DNA from: Paraglaciecola arctica BSs20135
GTDB taxonomy: Bacteria > Pseudomonadota > Gammaproteobacteria > Enterobacterales > Alteromonadaceae
DNA length: 64,000 nt
NCBI RefSeq assembly: GCF_000314995.1
Contig: NZ_BAEO01000062.1
Span: 248,001 to 312,000 of the forward strand
Direction of reading: 5' to 3'
Numbering within the stretch: position 1 is the first letter of the stretch; every line of letters begins with the position of its first letter. The notes below the pieces were generated by a model. The model searched no databases and had not been told where the DNA came from. It saw only the letters and a list, made by a program, of their open reading frames with translations. The translations under genes were made by a program, and so were the position numbers. Of this stretch, positions 39,981-48,436 are shown piece by piece.

Positions 39981-41177
39981 TTAGGCCTGTTCATGTAAAC
40001 TAATGTTTCGTCCACCTAAATAACCAAACACACCGCATAACAAACTAGCTAGAGCGCACAACCACAATACAGGCGCCCAACTGTTGAAGTACGAATGTAA
40101 ACCTCCTGCAAACATTGGCCCTATAGCTGCCAGTAAATACCCGATGCATTGTGCCATCCCTGATAACGAAGCCGCTTGTCTTGAATCATGAGTTCGCAAG
40201 CTGATGTAAGATAAACCTAAGATAAAAATCGCCCCAGAGCAAAAACCTAAAGTGGTTGACCATATAAAAGCAAAGTTAGGTAAATACAATAGACCTAATG
40301 AACATAGGAACCCCAAAATGGCTAACAATAATGCCAGTATTTTTTGATCTTTTAGTTTGGATAATAGTGGTATTAGTATAATACCAGGTACAGCAGAGGC
40401 AATTTGAAATGCGCCATGAAAAACGCCTGCTTGTTGCGCATCGTGTCCACCTTCCATTAATATATTAGGTAACCACGCAATAATTACATAAGTAAAAAAT
40501 GAGTTAAGACCAAGACAAAAAGTCACATGCCATGCTATGGCATGATGCCAAATTTTACCTTTAGTGTAAGACTGAGTAAGGTCTCTGGTGGGTTTAGTAT
40601 GTAATTTTAACTGCGGTAACCAAACAATCAGGCCCAATAGAGTGATTAAGCCATAACTCGCTAGCGCAATTTTCCATCCGATATCCTGATAGTCAGCCAA
40701 TGGAATAATTAAAGCAGAATAACTACCTCCAAACACCCCCATTGCTAAAACATATGCGGAAGTCATTACTGCCACTTTATGTGGGAAGTCTCGCTTAATT
40801 AAACTGGGCAATAAAACGTTACCCACTGCAATACCTACACCAATAACCGCAGTACCGAGGTAAAGAATAATCACTGAATCGATCAAGCGGATACCAAGGC
40901 CCAAACCAATCAACACTAGTGCAATAAACAACGATATTTCCAGACCTTGTCTTTTCGCTAGACTTGTAGCCAAAGGAGAAGCGATAGCAAATGCGAGTAA
41001 CGGTAATGTGGTTAACATACCCGCCTGAGAGGACGTTAGTTGGAAACTGTCAATGACTTGATCTAGTACTGGACCAATACCGGTGATAGGGCCTCGTAAA
41101 TTGGCTGCTATCAATAAAATGCCTAAAATCAAAATTACAGAGGAAAAAAGGGAGCGAGTAGGCGAAATAGGGTTCAT
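39981..41177 (-). CDS. MFS transporter, CynX/NimT-like
   Basis: An inner-membrane major facilitator protein with about 12 hydrophobic segments. The N-terminal AANLRGPITGIGPVLDQV motif is typical of the cyanate transporter (CynX) subgroup. The ATG at 41177 lies just before the first membrane segment; an ATG at 41222 would add 15 residues and cannot be excluded, since neither has a clear ribosome-binding site. The product is 398 residues. The substrate is unknown, and no cyanase gene is nearby. It is flanked by two copies of the SDR 5' region. Confidence 0.85.
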   Translation of the reverse strand: MNPISPTRSLFSSVILILGILLIAANLRGPITGIGPVLDQVIDSFQLTSSQAGMLTTLPLLAFAIASPLATSLAKRQGLEISLFIALVLIGLGLGIRLIDSVIILYLGTAVIGVGIAVGNVLLPSLIKRDFPHKVAVMTSAYVLAMGVFGGSYSALIIPLADYQDIGWKIALASYGLITLLGLIVWLPQLKLHTKPTRDLTQSYTKGKIWHHAIAWHVTFCLGLNSFFTYVIIAWLPNILMEGGHDAQQAGVFHGAFQIASAVPGIILIPLLSKLKDQKILALLLAILGFLCSLGLLYLPNFAFIWSTTLGFCSGAIFILGLSYISLRTHDSRQAASLSGMAQCIGYLLAAIGPMFAGGLHSYFNSWAPVLWLCALASLLCGVFGYLGGRNISLHEQA

Positions 41178-41458
41178 TACAAAATTCAATAGTAAAAAAT
41201 GACCACGGATAATAACAGACATCTATTAGCATAGTGATGTTTGATAGGACTAATGCCACAAGAAGTATCACACACATGGTGTTGCAACAAGATTATGTAC
41301 CCTTGTATTGCTTACCTTAGCAAGTATTCAGCAAACTTGAAGTGGCATAGTTAATTTGGGCACCTAACAAGGAATGTTATGCAATAAAACTCGAATTCAA
41401 TGTTCAAGTGCACCATGCTATAAATATCTAATTCATTAGGTGATTTGTTAACGTGGGG

Positions 41459-41614
41459 TCAAGGTAAGTATCGTTCCGCTGCTAATTGTTGCTGGTCGAT
41501 ATCAGCATTGACGATTTTTATTCCTAATTGCCGAAATTCTTCGGCTAGAGAAAAACCTATGCCGCCCGCTCCACCCGAAATAATGGCTGTTTTACCTGCA
41601 AATTCGTTCGACAT
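41459..41614 (-). pseudogene. Truncated paralogue of the short-chain dehydrogenase (5' remnant)
   Basis: A 51-codon frame beginning MSNEFAGKTAIISGGAGGIG, identical over 20 residues to the start of the SDR at 39677, then diverging (EEFRQLGIKIV against EEFGQLGMNIV) and stopping after ADIDQQQLAAERYLP. It keeps only the start of the NAD-binding fold. The remainder of the gene is missing, so this is a decayed duplicate and not a functional enzyme. Confidence 0.8.
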
Positions 41615-41733
41615 GATGATATTTCTCAATAATTAAGAATGTTGATTTTCTAAGTATGAATGAATATTAGGTGTTGGCTTATTACAAAAGTACTTTATTT
41701 CGCGAATTGGTAAGGCTTCATGGAATGAATATA
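41580..41733. repeat. Duplicated segment, copy 2
   Basis: Near-identical partner of 39643-39796, with an offset of 1937 bases and the same orientation. It covers the 5' codons of the SDR remnant and its upstream DNA. The two copies bracket the MFS gene as direct repeats. Confidence 0.85.
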
Positions 41734-41774
41734 TGGAAAGTATAAAAATATAAATAGTTAATAAAAAAAATTTG

Positions 41775-41866
41775 ACCATGGGGGACACAGAGAACACAGA
41801 GAAAAAAATGGGTAATTGATAGAATTCTTTCCTCTGTGCAGCGAAGCGCTCTGTGTCCTCCGTGGT
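41775..41866. repeat. CACAGAG-type inverted-repeat element
   Basis: Arms of 18 bases, ACCATGGGGGACACAGAG (41775-41792) and CTCTGTGTCCTCCGTGGT (41849-41866), are complementary at 16 positions. The interior adds ACACAGAG and CCTCTGTG, which can pair, and a GCGAAGCGCT turn. Sequences of this type (CCACGGAGG...CACAGAG) are known as dispersed elements in many bacterial genomes. It lies between the SDR remnant and the 3' end of rpiA and might also act as its terminator. Confidence 0.7.
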
Positions 41867-41895
41867 TCAATGCTTTAGTCTGTTTTGTAGCGAAA

Positions 41896-42552
41896 TTAAT
41901 TAATCGTTTCAACGCCGTTATCAGTGCCAACCAACACCACATCAGCGCCGCGATTAGCAAATAAACCGTTTGTCACTACGCCAACTATGGCATTAAGTTG
42001 TCTTTCAAGTTCTACTGGATTTAGGATGGTTAGATTATGTACGTCTAAAATCACATTGCCGTTGTCAGTGATCACGCCTTGACGATAATCAGGATCGCCA
42101 CCTAGTTTGACAATCTCTCTGGCCACATAAGAGCGGGCCATGGGGATCACTTCGACGGGCAATGGGAATTGGCCCAACATTGGAACTTGTTTAGAATCAT
42201 CAATAATACAAATAAACTTCTCAGCAACAGCAGCAACAATTTTTTCCCTAGTGAGGGCTGCACCACCGCCTTTTATCATATGTTTGTGTTTGGTGATTTC
42301 GTCTGCACCGTCTACATAGATATCAAATTTGTCGACCGAATTAAGATCAAATACTTCAATACCCAAAGCTTCTAAACGTTTCGTTGAGGCATCTGAGCTT
42401 GATACTGCACCCTGAATTTTATGTTTTACATCAGCCAATGCATCGATAAAATAATTAACAGTTGAGCCTGTGCCAACACCAACAATAGCGCCATCTTCTA
42501 TATATTTTAAGGCTGCTTGAGCTGCGGCTTTCTTTTTGTCATCTTGTGTCAT
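41896..42552 (-). CDS. rpiA: Ribose-5-phosphate isomerase A
   Basis: Interconverts ribose 5-phosphate and ribulose 5-phosphate. The 218-residue length is standard. Motifs include [15 protein letters not shown], the catalytic DGADEI, the [13 protein letters not shown] segment and VEVIPMA. It lies 62 bases downstream of fau on the same strand, as part of the block fau-rpiA that is also close together in E. coli. Confidence 0.97.
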   Translation of the reverse strand: MTQDDKKKAAAQAALKYIEDGAIVGVGTGSTVNYFIDALADVKHKIQGAVSSSDASTKRLEALGIEVFDLNSVDKFDIYVDGADEITKHKHMIKGGGAALTREKIVAAVAEKFICIIDDSKQVPMLGQFPLPVEVIPMARSYVAREIVKLGGDPDYRQGVITDNGNVILDVHNLTILNPVELERQLNAIVGVVTNGLFANRGADVVLVGTDNGVETIN

Positions 42553-42614
42553 GTGTTTAGGATCCTAATATTTAGAAATGCTTGGATTATTCATAGTGTA
42601 ACTCAAGCAATAGT

Positions 42615-43196
42615 TCAGCCGACATCAAAATATTGTTCTGGCGTGGCAATACCATTTAATGGAATGTCCCAACTGTCAGTGAGTAAGATATCTGTTTGTT
42701 GGCAGTTGTGTGCCAGACCAATGAGTTGAGTGGATAATAAATCACGGCGAATAGGGGCTAAAGTTCGATCATAATATCCGCCTCCCATGCCTAACCTATT
42801 TCCCTGTGCATCAAATGCGACCAGTGGCGTTAGTATCAATTGAATATTAGTCAGTGGACATAGGTTTGTAGTAGTAACTATTGGTTCTTCAATACCATAA
42901 CAGTTTTTGCGGGTAGCTGAATTAGGATGGTATTCAACAAAGAGTAAATGCCCTTTGCTAAAAGGGTGTAATACAGGCAATAACACACTTTTCCCGTGTT
43001 GCCAGCAATACTCAATAATTGCCTTAGGATCAATTTCACCATCATTTGCTATATAACAGGCAATGGTTTTTGCTTGAGCTAGAGTGGTTGATGAAAGACA
43101 GGTTGTTAATAGATTATTTGCCGCTGTCGATTGTTGCTGAGCCGACAAAGCTTGACGCTTGTTGCGATACTCTGTGCGTATTTTTTGTCTTAGCAC
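42615..43196 (-). CDS. fau: 5-formyltetrahydrofolate cyclo-ligase
   Basis: Converts 5-formyl-THF to 5,10-methenyl-THF using ATP (YgfA family). The 193 residues contain the N-terminal RTEYRNKRQAL helix, the substrate region and the C-terminal motif LVAFDAQGNRLGMGGGYYDR. It starts 20 bases after the stop of the histidine kinase gene. In enterobacteria fau directly follows the 6S RNA gene; here the 6S RNA is about 4.3 kb away. Confidence 0.95.
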   Translation of the reverse strand: MLRQKIRTEYRNKRQALSAQQQSTAANNLLTTCLSSTTLAQAKTIACYIANDGEIDPKAIIEYCWQHGKSVLLPVLHPFSKGHLLFVEYHPNSATRKNCYGIEEPIVTTTNLCPLTNIQLILTPLVAFDAQGNRLGMGGGYYDRTLAPIRRDLLSTQLIGLAHNCQQTDILLTDSWDIPLNGIATPEQYFDVG

Positions 43197-43216
43197 TATT
43201 ATTAAACCTACATAAT

Positions 43217-44851
43217 TTATGTATTTGAAGAAAAGGGAATAAAGCGATTTAGTGCTTGGACAAGTTTTTCTTTTTCTAAGGGTTTACATAAATACTCATC
43301 CCAAATTTTGTCCTTATCGTCAAATTTGTGTTGGTTAAATGCATCGGCCGATAATGCAATAATAGGGAGCTGCGGATATTTAAGTTTAATTTTTTCAGAG
43401 GCCTGACGGCCATCAATACCGGGTAAGTGAATGTCCATGAAGATCAGATCAAATGGTTGATTCTTGACTATCTCAATAGCTTCTTCTCCTGTTCCGACAA
43501 TTGTGATTGGAATATCTAAGGATTCAAATGTTGCTAGCATCACCGCTTGGTTGATTTCATTGTCTTCTACCAGCAATACCTTGCTACTGTGGTCAAAACT
43601 TGCTTTTTCTGGCGTTGCAAGACTTACTCGCTGTAAAATTTTGACATCATTCTGCAGGGGCAACATTACTTTAAAAATACTTCCTGAACCCAATGTACTC
43701 AAAACCTTTATTGTGCCACCTAAAAGCTCTACTAACCCTTGTATAATCGATAAGCCTAGACCACTACCTTCTGAACTTTTGGCCTGTCCGACTTGTTGAA
43801 ATTTACCAAATAGTTTTGTTTGATCTATGGATGAAATGCCCGCCCCTTGATCTGCTACAGAGATCACAAAATTTTCATTACTAAGGGAAAACTCAACTTT
43901 GACCCACTTGCCACTATCAGTGAACTTAATTGCGTTATGCACCAAGTTGGTAATTATTTGGCTAGTTTTGGCTTGGTCGATAGCTAAATGAGTCGGCAGG
44001 TTATCACTTACATTTATCGAAAACGCGACGTCTTTTTCGGTGGCTGTAATGGCTAACATGCCCTCTAAATCTTTAATGAACTCTCTTATGCACGTCAGTT
44101 CGATTTGAACTTGCATCATACCGGCTTCAATTTTATTTAAATCAATTACTGAATTCACTACGCTTAGCAGCCGTTTGCCTGAATAATCTATATGGCTTAT
44201 ATACTCAGAAAATTTTGCAGGTAATTTGTGATGTTCAATGTCAATGTCATCTAACATCAAACGACTAAAACCAATAATTGCATTCAGTGGTGTGCGCAGT
44301 TCGTGACTCATATTAGACAAAAATTCGGTTTTATGGATGTTGGCTTGTTTTAGCTCTTTTATTTTTTTGCGCAATTCCATTTGTGAAATGACCGACCTGC
44401 CCAAAACTTCAAGTGCCTGACGTTGATCACTGGTTAATTTGTTTGGTTTATCATCAATTACGCACAATGTGCCAATAGCATGACCATCGTGGCTGACTAG
44501 AGGTGTACCCGCATAAAAACGAATATTTGGTGCTGAGGTCACTAGTGGGTTGTCAAAAAAACGTTGATCTTTCAGAGTATCCTGAACCTCAAAAATTTCT
44601 TTTTGATGGATCGCATGGGCACAAAATGCGATATCTCTGGAGGTTTCTTCTGCGTCTAGGCCTACTTTAGACTTAAACCACTGCCTATTAGGATCAACTA
44701 AACTGATTAAAGTAATGGGTGTATCACAAATTTGAGCTGCGAGCTGAGTTAAGTCGTCAAAGATTTTTTCAGCATCAGTGTCTAAGACGTCATAGTCGTA
44801 GAGGGCTTTTAAACGAGCTGCTTCGTTTGGTGTTGGAGGGGCAATTTTCAT
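43217..44851 (-). CDS. Hybrid sensor histidine kinase with GAF and receiver domains
   Basis: A 544-residue cytosolic-looking protein without membrane segments. Domain order is GAF (residues about 20-155), HisKA with the phospho-accepting H173 in MSHELRTPLNAIIGF, HATPase with the N box HNAIKF (about 295-300) and G boxes DQGAGIS and GSGLGLS, then a receiver domain (about 414-540) with D463 in FMDIHLPGIDG. The GAF domain resembles those that recur in kinases with the VDPNRQWFKSKVGL segment. No partner regulator gene adjoins. It immediately precedes fau. Signal and target are unknown. Confidence 0.92.
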   Translation of the reverse strand: MKIAPPTPNEAARLKALYDYDVLDTDAEKIFDDLTQLAAQICDTPITLISLVDPNRQWFKSKVGLDAEETSRDIAFCAHAIHQKEIFEVQDTLKDQRFFDNPLVTSAPNIRFYAGTPLVSHDGHAIGTLCVIDDKPNKLTSDQRQALEVLGRSVISQMELRKKIKELKQANIHKTEFLSNMSHELRTPLNAIIGFSRLMLDDIDIEHHKLPAKFSEYISHIDYSGKRLLSVVNSVIDLNKIEAGMMQVQIELTCIREFIKDLEGMLAITATEKDVAFSINVSDNLPTHLAIDQAKTSQIITNLVHNAIKFTDSGKWVKVEFSLSNENFVISVADQGAGISSIDQTKLFGKFQQVGQAKSSEGSGLGLSIIQGLVELLGGTIKVLSTLGSGSIFKVMLPLQNDVKILQRVSLATPEKASFDHSSKVLLVEDNEINQAVMLATFESLDIPITIVGTGEEAIEIVKNQPFDLIFMDIHLPGIDGRQASEKIKLKYPQLPIIALSADAFNQHKFDDKDKIWDEYLCKPLEKEKLVQALNRFIPFSSNT

Positions 44852-44864
44852 TTATAACTATAAT

Positions 44865-44887
44865 TGGTCTCGCCATACACGAGACCA
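44865..44887 (-). terminator. Possible terminator after the nucleoside hydrolase gene
   Basis: TGGTCTCG (44865-44872) and CGAGACCA (44880-44887) form a perfect stem with a seven-base loop between the hydrolase stop and the kinase start. The tail is AT-rich but not a clean T-run. Confidence 0.5.
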
Positions 44888-44917
44888 TAACATAATTTAT
44901 TTTTTCACCAAACCATA

Positions 44918-45859
44918 TTAACTGTTGTAGGTATCTAAATACAACTGAGTCAAACGAGTGTTGTCAACTTTGGTTGCTACATTGATAGTTTGCGCATTGA
45001 GCCAATCTGGGCTTGCGGTAGTGTTAGGTAATGCAACTGAAGTTTGACCAATGTTTAAGGGATCAGTCGATACTCTTGCATGACCTGTTTGCAATTCGAA
45101 CAAACTAGGGTCGATAAGATGAGCAATTGGCATTGCATCGTGAAAAAAGCACACATCTTCTTCTCTATTTTGTGAGTAAAATTCCACATAAAATTGTGCA
45201 GCATCATGTACAAAACCGCCTAATTTAGGATTATTTTCTTTCAACTGAGTCAAAAAATTTGGAGTAAATGGGCAGGAGTTTGTGACATCTAAACCAAACA
45301 TGTTTAGTTCCCAAGAAGCACCAAATACAATCTCAGCCGCGAATGCATCATTCCAAATATTGGCTTCTGCTACAGGAGTGACATTGCCAGGAACAAAAGC
45401 GGCACCACCCATAATAGAAATTGCTTTTAACAACTTAGGTAGTTCAGGTTCAAGGCGTAAGGCCAAGGCTAGATTACCCAATGGGCCAATTGCTACCACA
45501 GTAATTTCGCCTGGAAATTCACGTGCCTTATCAACAATAAACTGTGCCGAGCTGCGCGGGTCTAGTTCACCTTTAGCTGCGGGGAAATTGATATTACCGA
45601 AGCCATCATCGCCATGTACAAAATGTGCATATCCCGATTCTTTACCTACCCAAGGCATACCTACACCTTTACACACTGGAATGTTTTTTTCAGCTAAGGA
45701 ACATAAAGTAATCGCATTTTTGGCGGCCATCTCTACAGGCACGTTACCAAATACAGTCGTCAGCCCTAATACTTCGATTTCAGGGTGCTGAAAGGCAAAG
45801 AAAATTGCCATTGCATCATCGATGCCCGGATCGGTATCTAGTATAATTTTGTGGCTCAT
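44918..45859 (-). CDS. Nucleoside hydrolase (IUNH family)
   Basis: Hydrolyses the N-glycosidic bond of ribonucleosides to base and ribose. The ATG at 45859 has GGGAGA eight bases upstream; 11 further open codons upstream lack such a signal. The 313-residue product carries the calcium-binding motif DTDPGIDDAMA at the N-terminus, plus VAIGPLGNLALAL and the late FHDAMPIAHLIDP segment with the catalytic histidine. The gene follows the ribokinase gene by 19 bases, so nucleoside ribose would be phosphorylated by its partner. Confidence 0.93.
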   Translation of the reverse strand: MSHKIILDTDPGIDDAMAIFFAFQHPEIEVLGLTTVFGNVPVEMAAKNAITLCSLAEKNIPVCKGVGMPWVGKESGYAHFVHGDDGFGNINFPAAKGELDPRSSAQFIVDKAREFPGEITVVAIGPLGNLALALRLEPELPKLLKAISIMGGAAFVPGNVTPVAEANIWNDAFAAEIVFGASWELNMFGLDVTNSCPFTPNFLTQLKENNPKLGGFVHDAAQFYVEFYSQNREEDVCFFHDAMPIAHLIDPSLFELQTGHARVSTDPLNIGQTSVALPNTTASPDWLNAQTINVATKVDNTRLTQLYLDTYNS

Positions 45860-45878
45860 TAATTGTCTCCCGTAAAAA

Positions 45879-46769
45879 TTATTGTTTAGCAAGAAAACGA
45901 TTCACGTCTTCTTCGGTAGGTATAGATTGTGCAGCGCCCACTTGCATAACGGCTAAGGCTGAAGCAGCACAAGCGCGTGTTAAAGCGGTTTTAGTATCGG
46001 TATGATTGCTGTAGGCAGATAAAAAATAACCGATAAATGTATCGCCTGCTGCTGTTGTATCTACTGCTTCTACTTCAAAAGCTGGCACATCAATAGTTTT
46101 GTCTTTTTTAAGCATACGCACCCCAGCTTTGCCCAAAGTAATCAATACTTCTGCATGAGGCCAATCTTGACGAAAGTAGTCTTCTATTTTATCTAATTCT
46201 TGGCGTCCAGAGATCTCTTCTGCTTCGACTTCGTTGACAATTAATAAATCAATACATTCAAGAGGTAGATGTTTGACTGATTCAGTCATAGGGGCCGGAT
46301 TAAAGGCTACGCGTAAGCCTTTTTCTTTAGCTTGCATAAGCACTTGGTCGATACCGTTGGTTTCATTTTGGGTCAACACCCAATCGGCAGATGAAACATT
46401 ATCGAGTGCATGCATGATGTCTTTAGGTGTCATTTCATGATTAGCACCACCAAACAACACTATGGCATTTTCTGCTGAAGGGGTGACTTGAATTATCGCA
46501 TGACCAGAGGCTGTTTCACTGCAGGTAACATGTTTACAATCAATACCATCACGGATCATGGTTTGCTTGAATGCAACATCGATTTCGTTAATTTTGCCAA
46601 CATGTCGCACTTGTGAACCGGCTCTGGCTAACGCGATTGACTGATTAGCTCCTTTGCCACCCAAAAGACATTGGTAGTGACTTGAAGCAATAGTTTCACC
46701 GGGTTGCACAAAATGGTCTACTTGATAGACATGATCGATGTTGATTGAACCAAAGTTGATAACGGCCAT
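45879..46769 (-). CDS. rbsK: Ribokinase, PfkB family
   Basis: Phosphorylates ribose to ribose 5-phosphate. The 296-residue protein has the N-terminal GSINIDHVYQVDHF, the sugar-binding GGKGANQSIALAR motif and the PfkB signature DTTAAGDTFIGYFL with the catalytic aspartate. It is the first gene of a two-gene unit with the nucleoside hydrolase; no ribose ABC transporter accompanies it. Other PfkB sugar or nucleoside kinases are possible, but the partner supports ribose. Confidence 0.88.
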   Translation of the reverse strand: MAVINFGSINIDHVYQVDHFVQPGETIASSHYQCLLGGKGANQSIALARAGSQVRHVGKINEIDVAFKQTMIRDGIDCKHVTCSETASGHAIIQVTPSAENAIVLFGGANHEMTPKDIMHALDNVSSADWVLTQNETNGIDQVLMQAKEKGLRVAFNPAPMTESVKHLPLECIDLLIVNEVEAEEISGRQELDKIEDYFRQDWPHAEVLITLGKAGVRMLKKDKTIDVPAFEVEAVDTTAAGDTFIGYFLSAYSNHTDTKTALTRACAASALAVMQVGAAQSIPTEEDVNRFLAKQ

Positions 46770-47015
46770 AATTCGCTACTGCGCCTCTTGTTTTAAAGTT
46801 CTAGTTTGAATTTATTCTAGCCGAATAAAAACATAAATTAACCCTTAATTAAAAAGTTGACCATTTGGTCTGGATGCAAGTATATTGATTTTTTCTCTGG
46901 CAGCAAATTTATTTAGGGGCTGTTGATCCTTCAAATATCCTCGAGACTGGGGGCATTTATTTGTATACCGAGGCGTTTTCCTTGAAGTTTAGTCCTTCTA
47001 AACGAAAGGTAAACT

Positions 47016-47426
47016 CTAGGCAAAAAGGCGGGTTAGCTTATGGATAAATCCTGTTTTAGGAACATAAGGGGAAGTATCGGTTAAAAATAATCTTACAGAT
47101 ACAGTAGCGCCATGACCCCATGGCCACCAAGCTGCCATAACTTTGGGATGACTTTCAATATTGCTACTGAATAGTTTTTGTTGTTTTACCAGTTTCGAAA
47201 ATACACCTGCGTAATGCCTGACTTCGCCTGGCGCTTTTTTAATGGTTTTAACGTCCCAACTTACAGGTAAAGCCTGTTGTAAGGTAAATAATACTTGGTC
47301 TTGTTTATCGACTGAGAATTCAGCTAGCATCACTTTATGAAAGTCGTCATATTTCCATTTCACCATAGAAGATAAGGCTTCTAAGACATCTTTTCCGTAA
47401 GTCTGTATTTGTTCTTCATGATTCAT
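47016..47426 (-). CDS. Hypothetical protein
   Basis: A 136-residue protein that I do not recognise. It is soluble, with no signal or membrane segment, and rich in aromatic residues (AAWWPWGHG near residues 98-106). The frame is well placed directly downstream of the 6S RNA on the same strand, the position normally held by fau in other gammaproteobacteria, so the two may be co-transcribed. It shows no resemblance to ZapA or to Fau. Confidence 0.6.
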   Translation of the reverse strand: MNHEEQIQTYGKDVLEALSSMVKWKYDDFHKVMLAEFSVDKQDQVLFTLQQALPVSWDVKTIKKAPGEVRHYAGVFSKLVKQQKLFSSNIESHPKVMAAWWPWGHGATVSVRLFLTDTSPYVPKTGFIHKLTRLFA

Positions 47427-47459
47427 AAACTACTGCTCTCAATCCATTCTTGATAGTTT

Positions 47460-47645
47460 GGGTGCCTCCCAAAATGCCGCTGTTCGGTGTAAGCCCGTGA
47501 ACCGAAAGTTCAGGGCGGAAGTGTCATCGCTACCGTAGGCGTCTCGATACGAGCCGAGCTTGCGCAATAGTAGTGGAATCAACTCCCTAGGTAAAAAGCA
47601 TCGGCCAGGGACATAACTAAACTGGCAAACACCCCAGGAGGCATA
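47460..47645 (-). ncRNA. ssrS: 6S RNA
   Basis: About 185 bases on the minus strand resemble E. coli 6S RNA along their length. The closing stem is formed by GCCTCC at the 5' end (near 47642) and GGAGGC at the 3' end (near 47464). Inner landmarks in order include GTCCCTGGCCGATGC, GCAAGCTCGGCTCGTATCGA, GATGACACTTCCGCCC, TGAAC-TTTC-GGTTCA, GGGCTTACA and GCGGCAT, corresponding to E. coli segments such as GCCGAT, GCATGCTCGG, TGAACC-AAG-GGTTCA and GCGGCAT. 6S RNA sequesters sigma70 RNA polymerase in stationary phase. It is divergent from ygfB, as in other gammaproteobacteria. Exact ends are approximate. Confidence 0.85.
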
Positions 47646-47795
47646 GAAAACTGCTTAATGCACAACCAGTAAACAACTAGCCGAGCAATCTGCACCGCTA
47701 TTATAATCTGTTAGTAGCCAGATATACTAGTGCTATCATGTATTTGCTTTGTTGAGAGTGGTAGCATTGCTTTATCAAATAATTGAGAGTGCACT

Positions 47796-48365
47796 TTGAA
47801 TACATCAACCAACCTTTTCGATACCATAACTTCATTACTTGAACGTAATGATATTTTAACCTCAGCCGCGGAAGTACAAGGTATGTTTTGTGGCATGTTA
47901 GGGGGGGGAATGCCACTAGAATGCCAAGATTGGTTAGAGCCTCTCGCCGATTTTATTCATCAAGGCGAGTCATTTTCTAAAGAAGTAGAAGATACCTTCA
48001 AAAGTCTATTTGACACTACATGCCAACAGTTAGTTGAAAGCGACTTTGCATTGGTACTTTGTTTACCTGAGGATTCAGCACCTATTAACGATCGGGGTCA
48101 AGCCTTATTGAATTGGGTGCAGGGTTTTATGCTTGGATTTGGTTTACATCAGGATGATTTAACGGGGTGCTCTGGCGATGTTAAAGAAGCCCTAGAAGAC
48201 TTTGCAGAAATCGCGCGAATGGACGAAGAAATGAGCGAAGATGAAGAATCAGAGAAAGCTTTATTTGAAGTCATGGAATATGTTCGCGTTACTGCTATGT
48301 TATGTTTTAACGAGTTGGGTAAGTCACCGGAACAACAACAAAGTGAACCGAAAACAGTTCATTAG
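47796..48365 (+). CDS. ygfB: UPF0149 family protein YgfB
   Basis: A 189-residue member of the YgfB/UPF0149 family, whose function is poorly defined. The acidic protein has the family segments SAAEVQGMFCGMLGGG and ALLNWVQGFMLGFGL. The start is a TTG with GAGAG six to seven bases upstream; no ATG would preserve the conserved N-terminus. It heads the ygfB-pepP-ubiH block and is divergent from the 6S RNA. Confidence 0.9.
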   Translation: MNTSTNLFDTITSLLERNDILTSAAEVQGMFCGMLGGGMPLECQDWLEPLADFIHQGESFSKEVEDTFKSLFDTTCQQLVESDFALVLCLPEDSAPINDRGQALLNWVQGFMLGFGLHQDDLTGCSGDVKEALEDFAEIARMDEEMSEDEESEKALFEVMEYVRVTAMLCFNELGKSPEQQQSEPKTVH

Positions 48366-48436
48366 GCTGTTTATTAAGCAGCAATTATATAAGTTTAGTT
48401 TTTTCGTATTGTAAAACAGTAGAGTGAGTTACACCC

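Noticed and set aside
39981-41733. Direct repeats around the MFS gene as a composite transposon
   Set aside because: The repeats are an SDR 5' end and promoter region, without transposase or terminal inverted repeats.
41718-41960. An 80-codon minus-strand frame through the CACAGAG element
   Set aside because: It overlaps the rpiA end in another frame; its LNHGGHRALRCTEE-type translation is the usual by-product of this repeat.
45282-45791. A 169-codon plus-strand frame opposite the nucleoside hydrolase
   Set aside because: It is antisense to a well-supported gene and its low-complexity Ser/Ala/Pro content is typical of a shadow frame.
47646-47795. Search for zapA or a tRNA between the 6S RNA and ygfB
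   Set aside because: Only 150 bases are available, with no matching frame and no cloverleaf.
47701-47916. Minus-strand frames opposite the start of ygfB
   Set aside because: They overlap the conserved ygfB N-terminus, with no start signal or domain.
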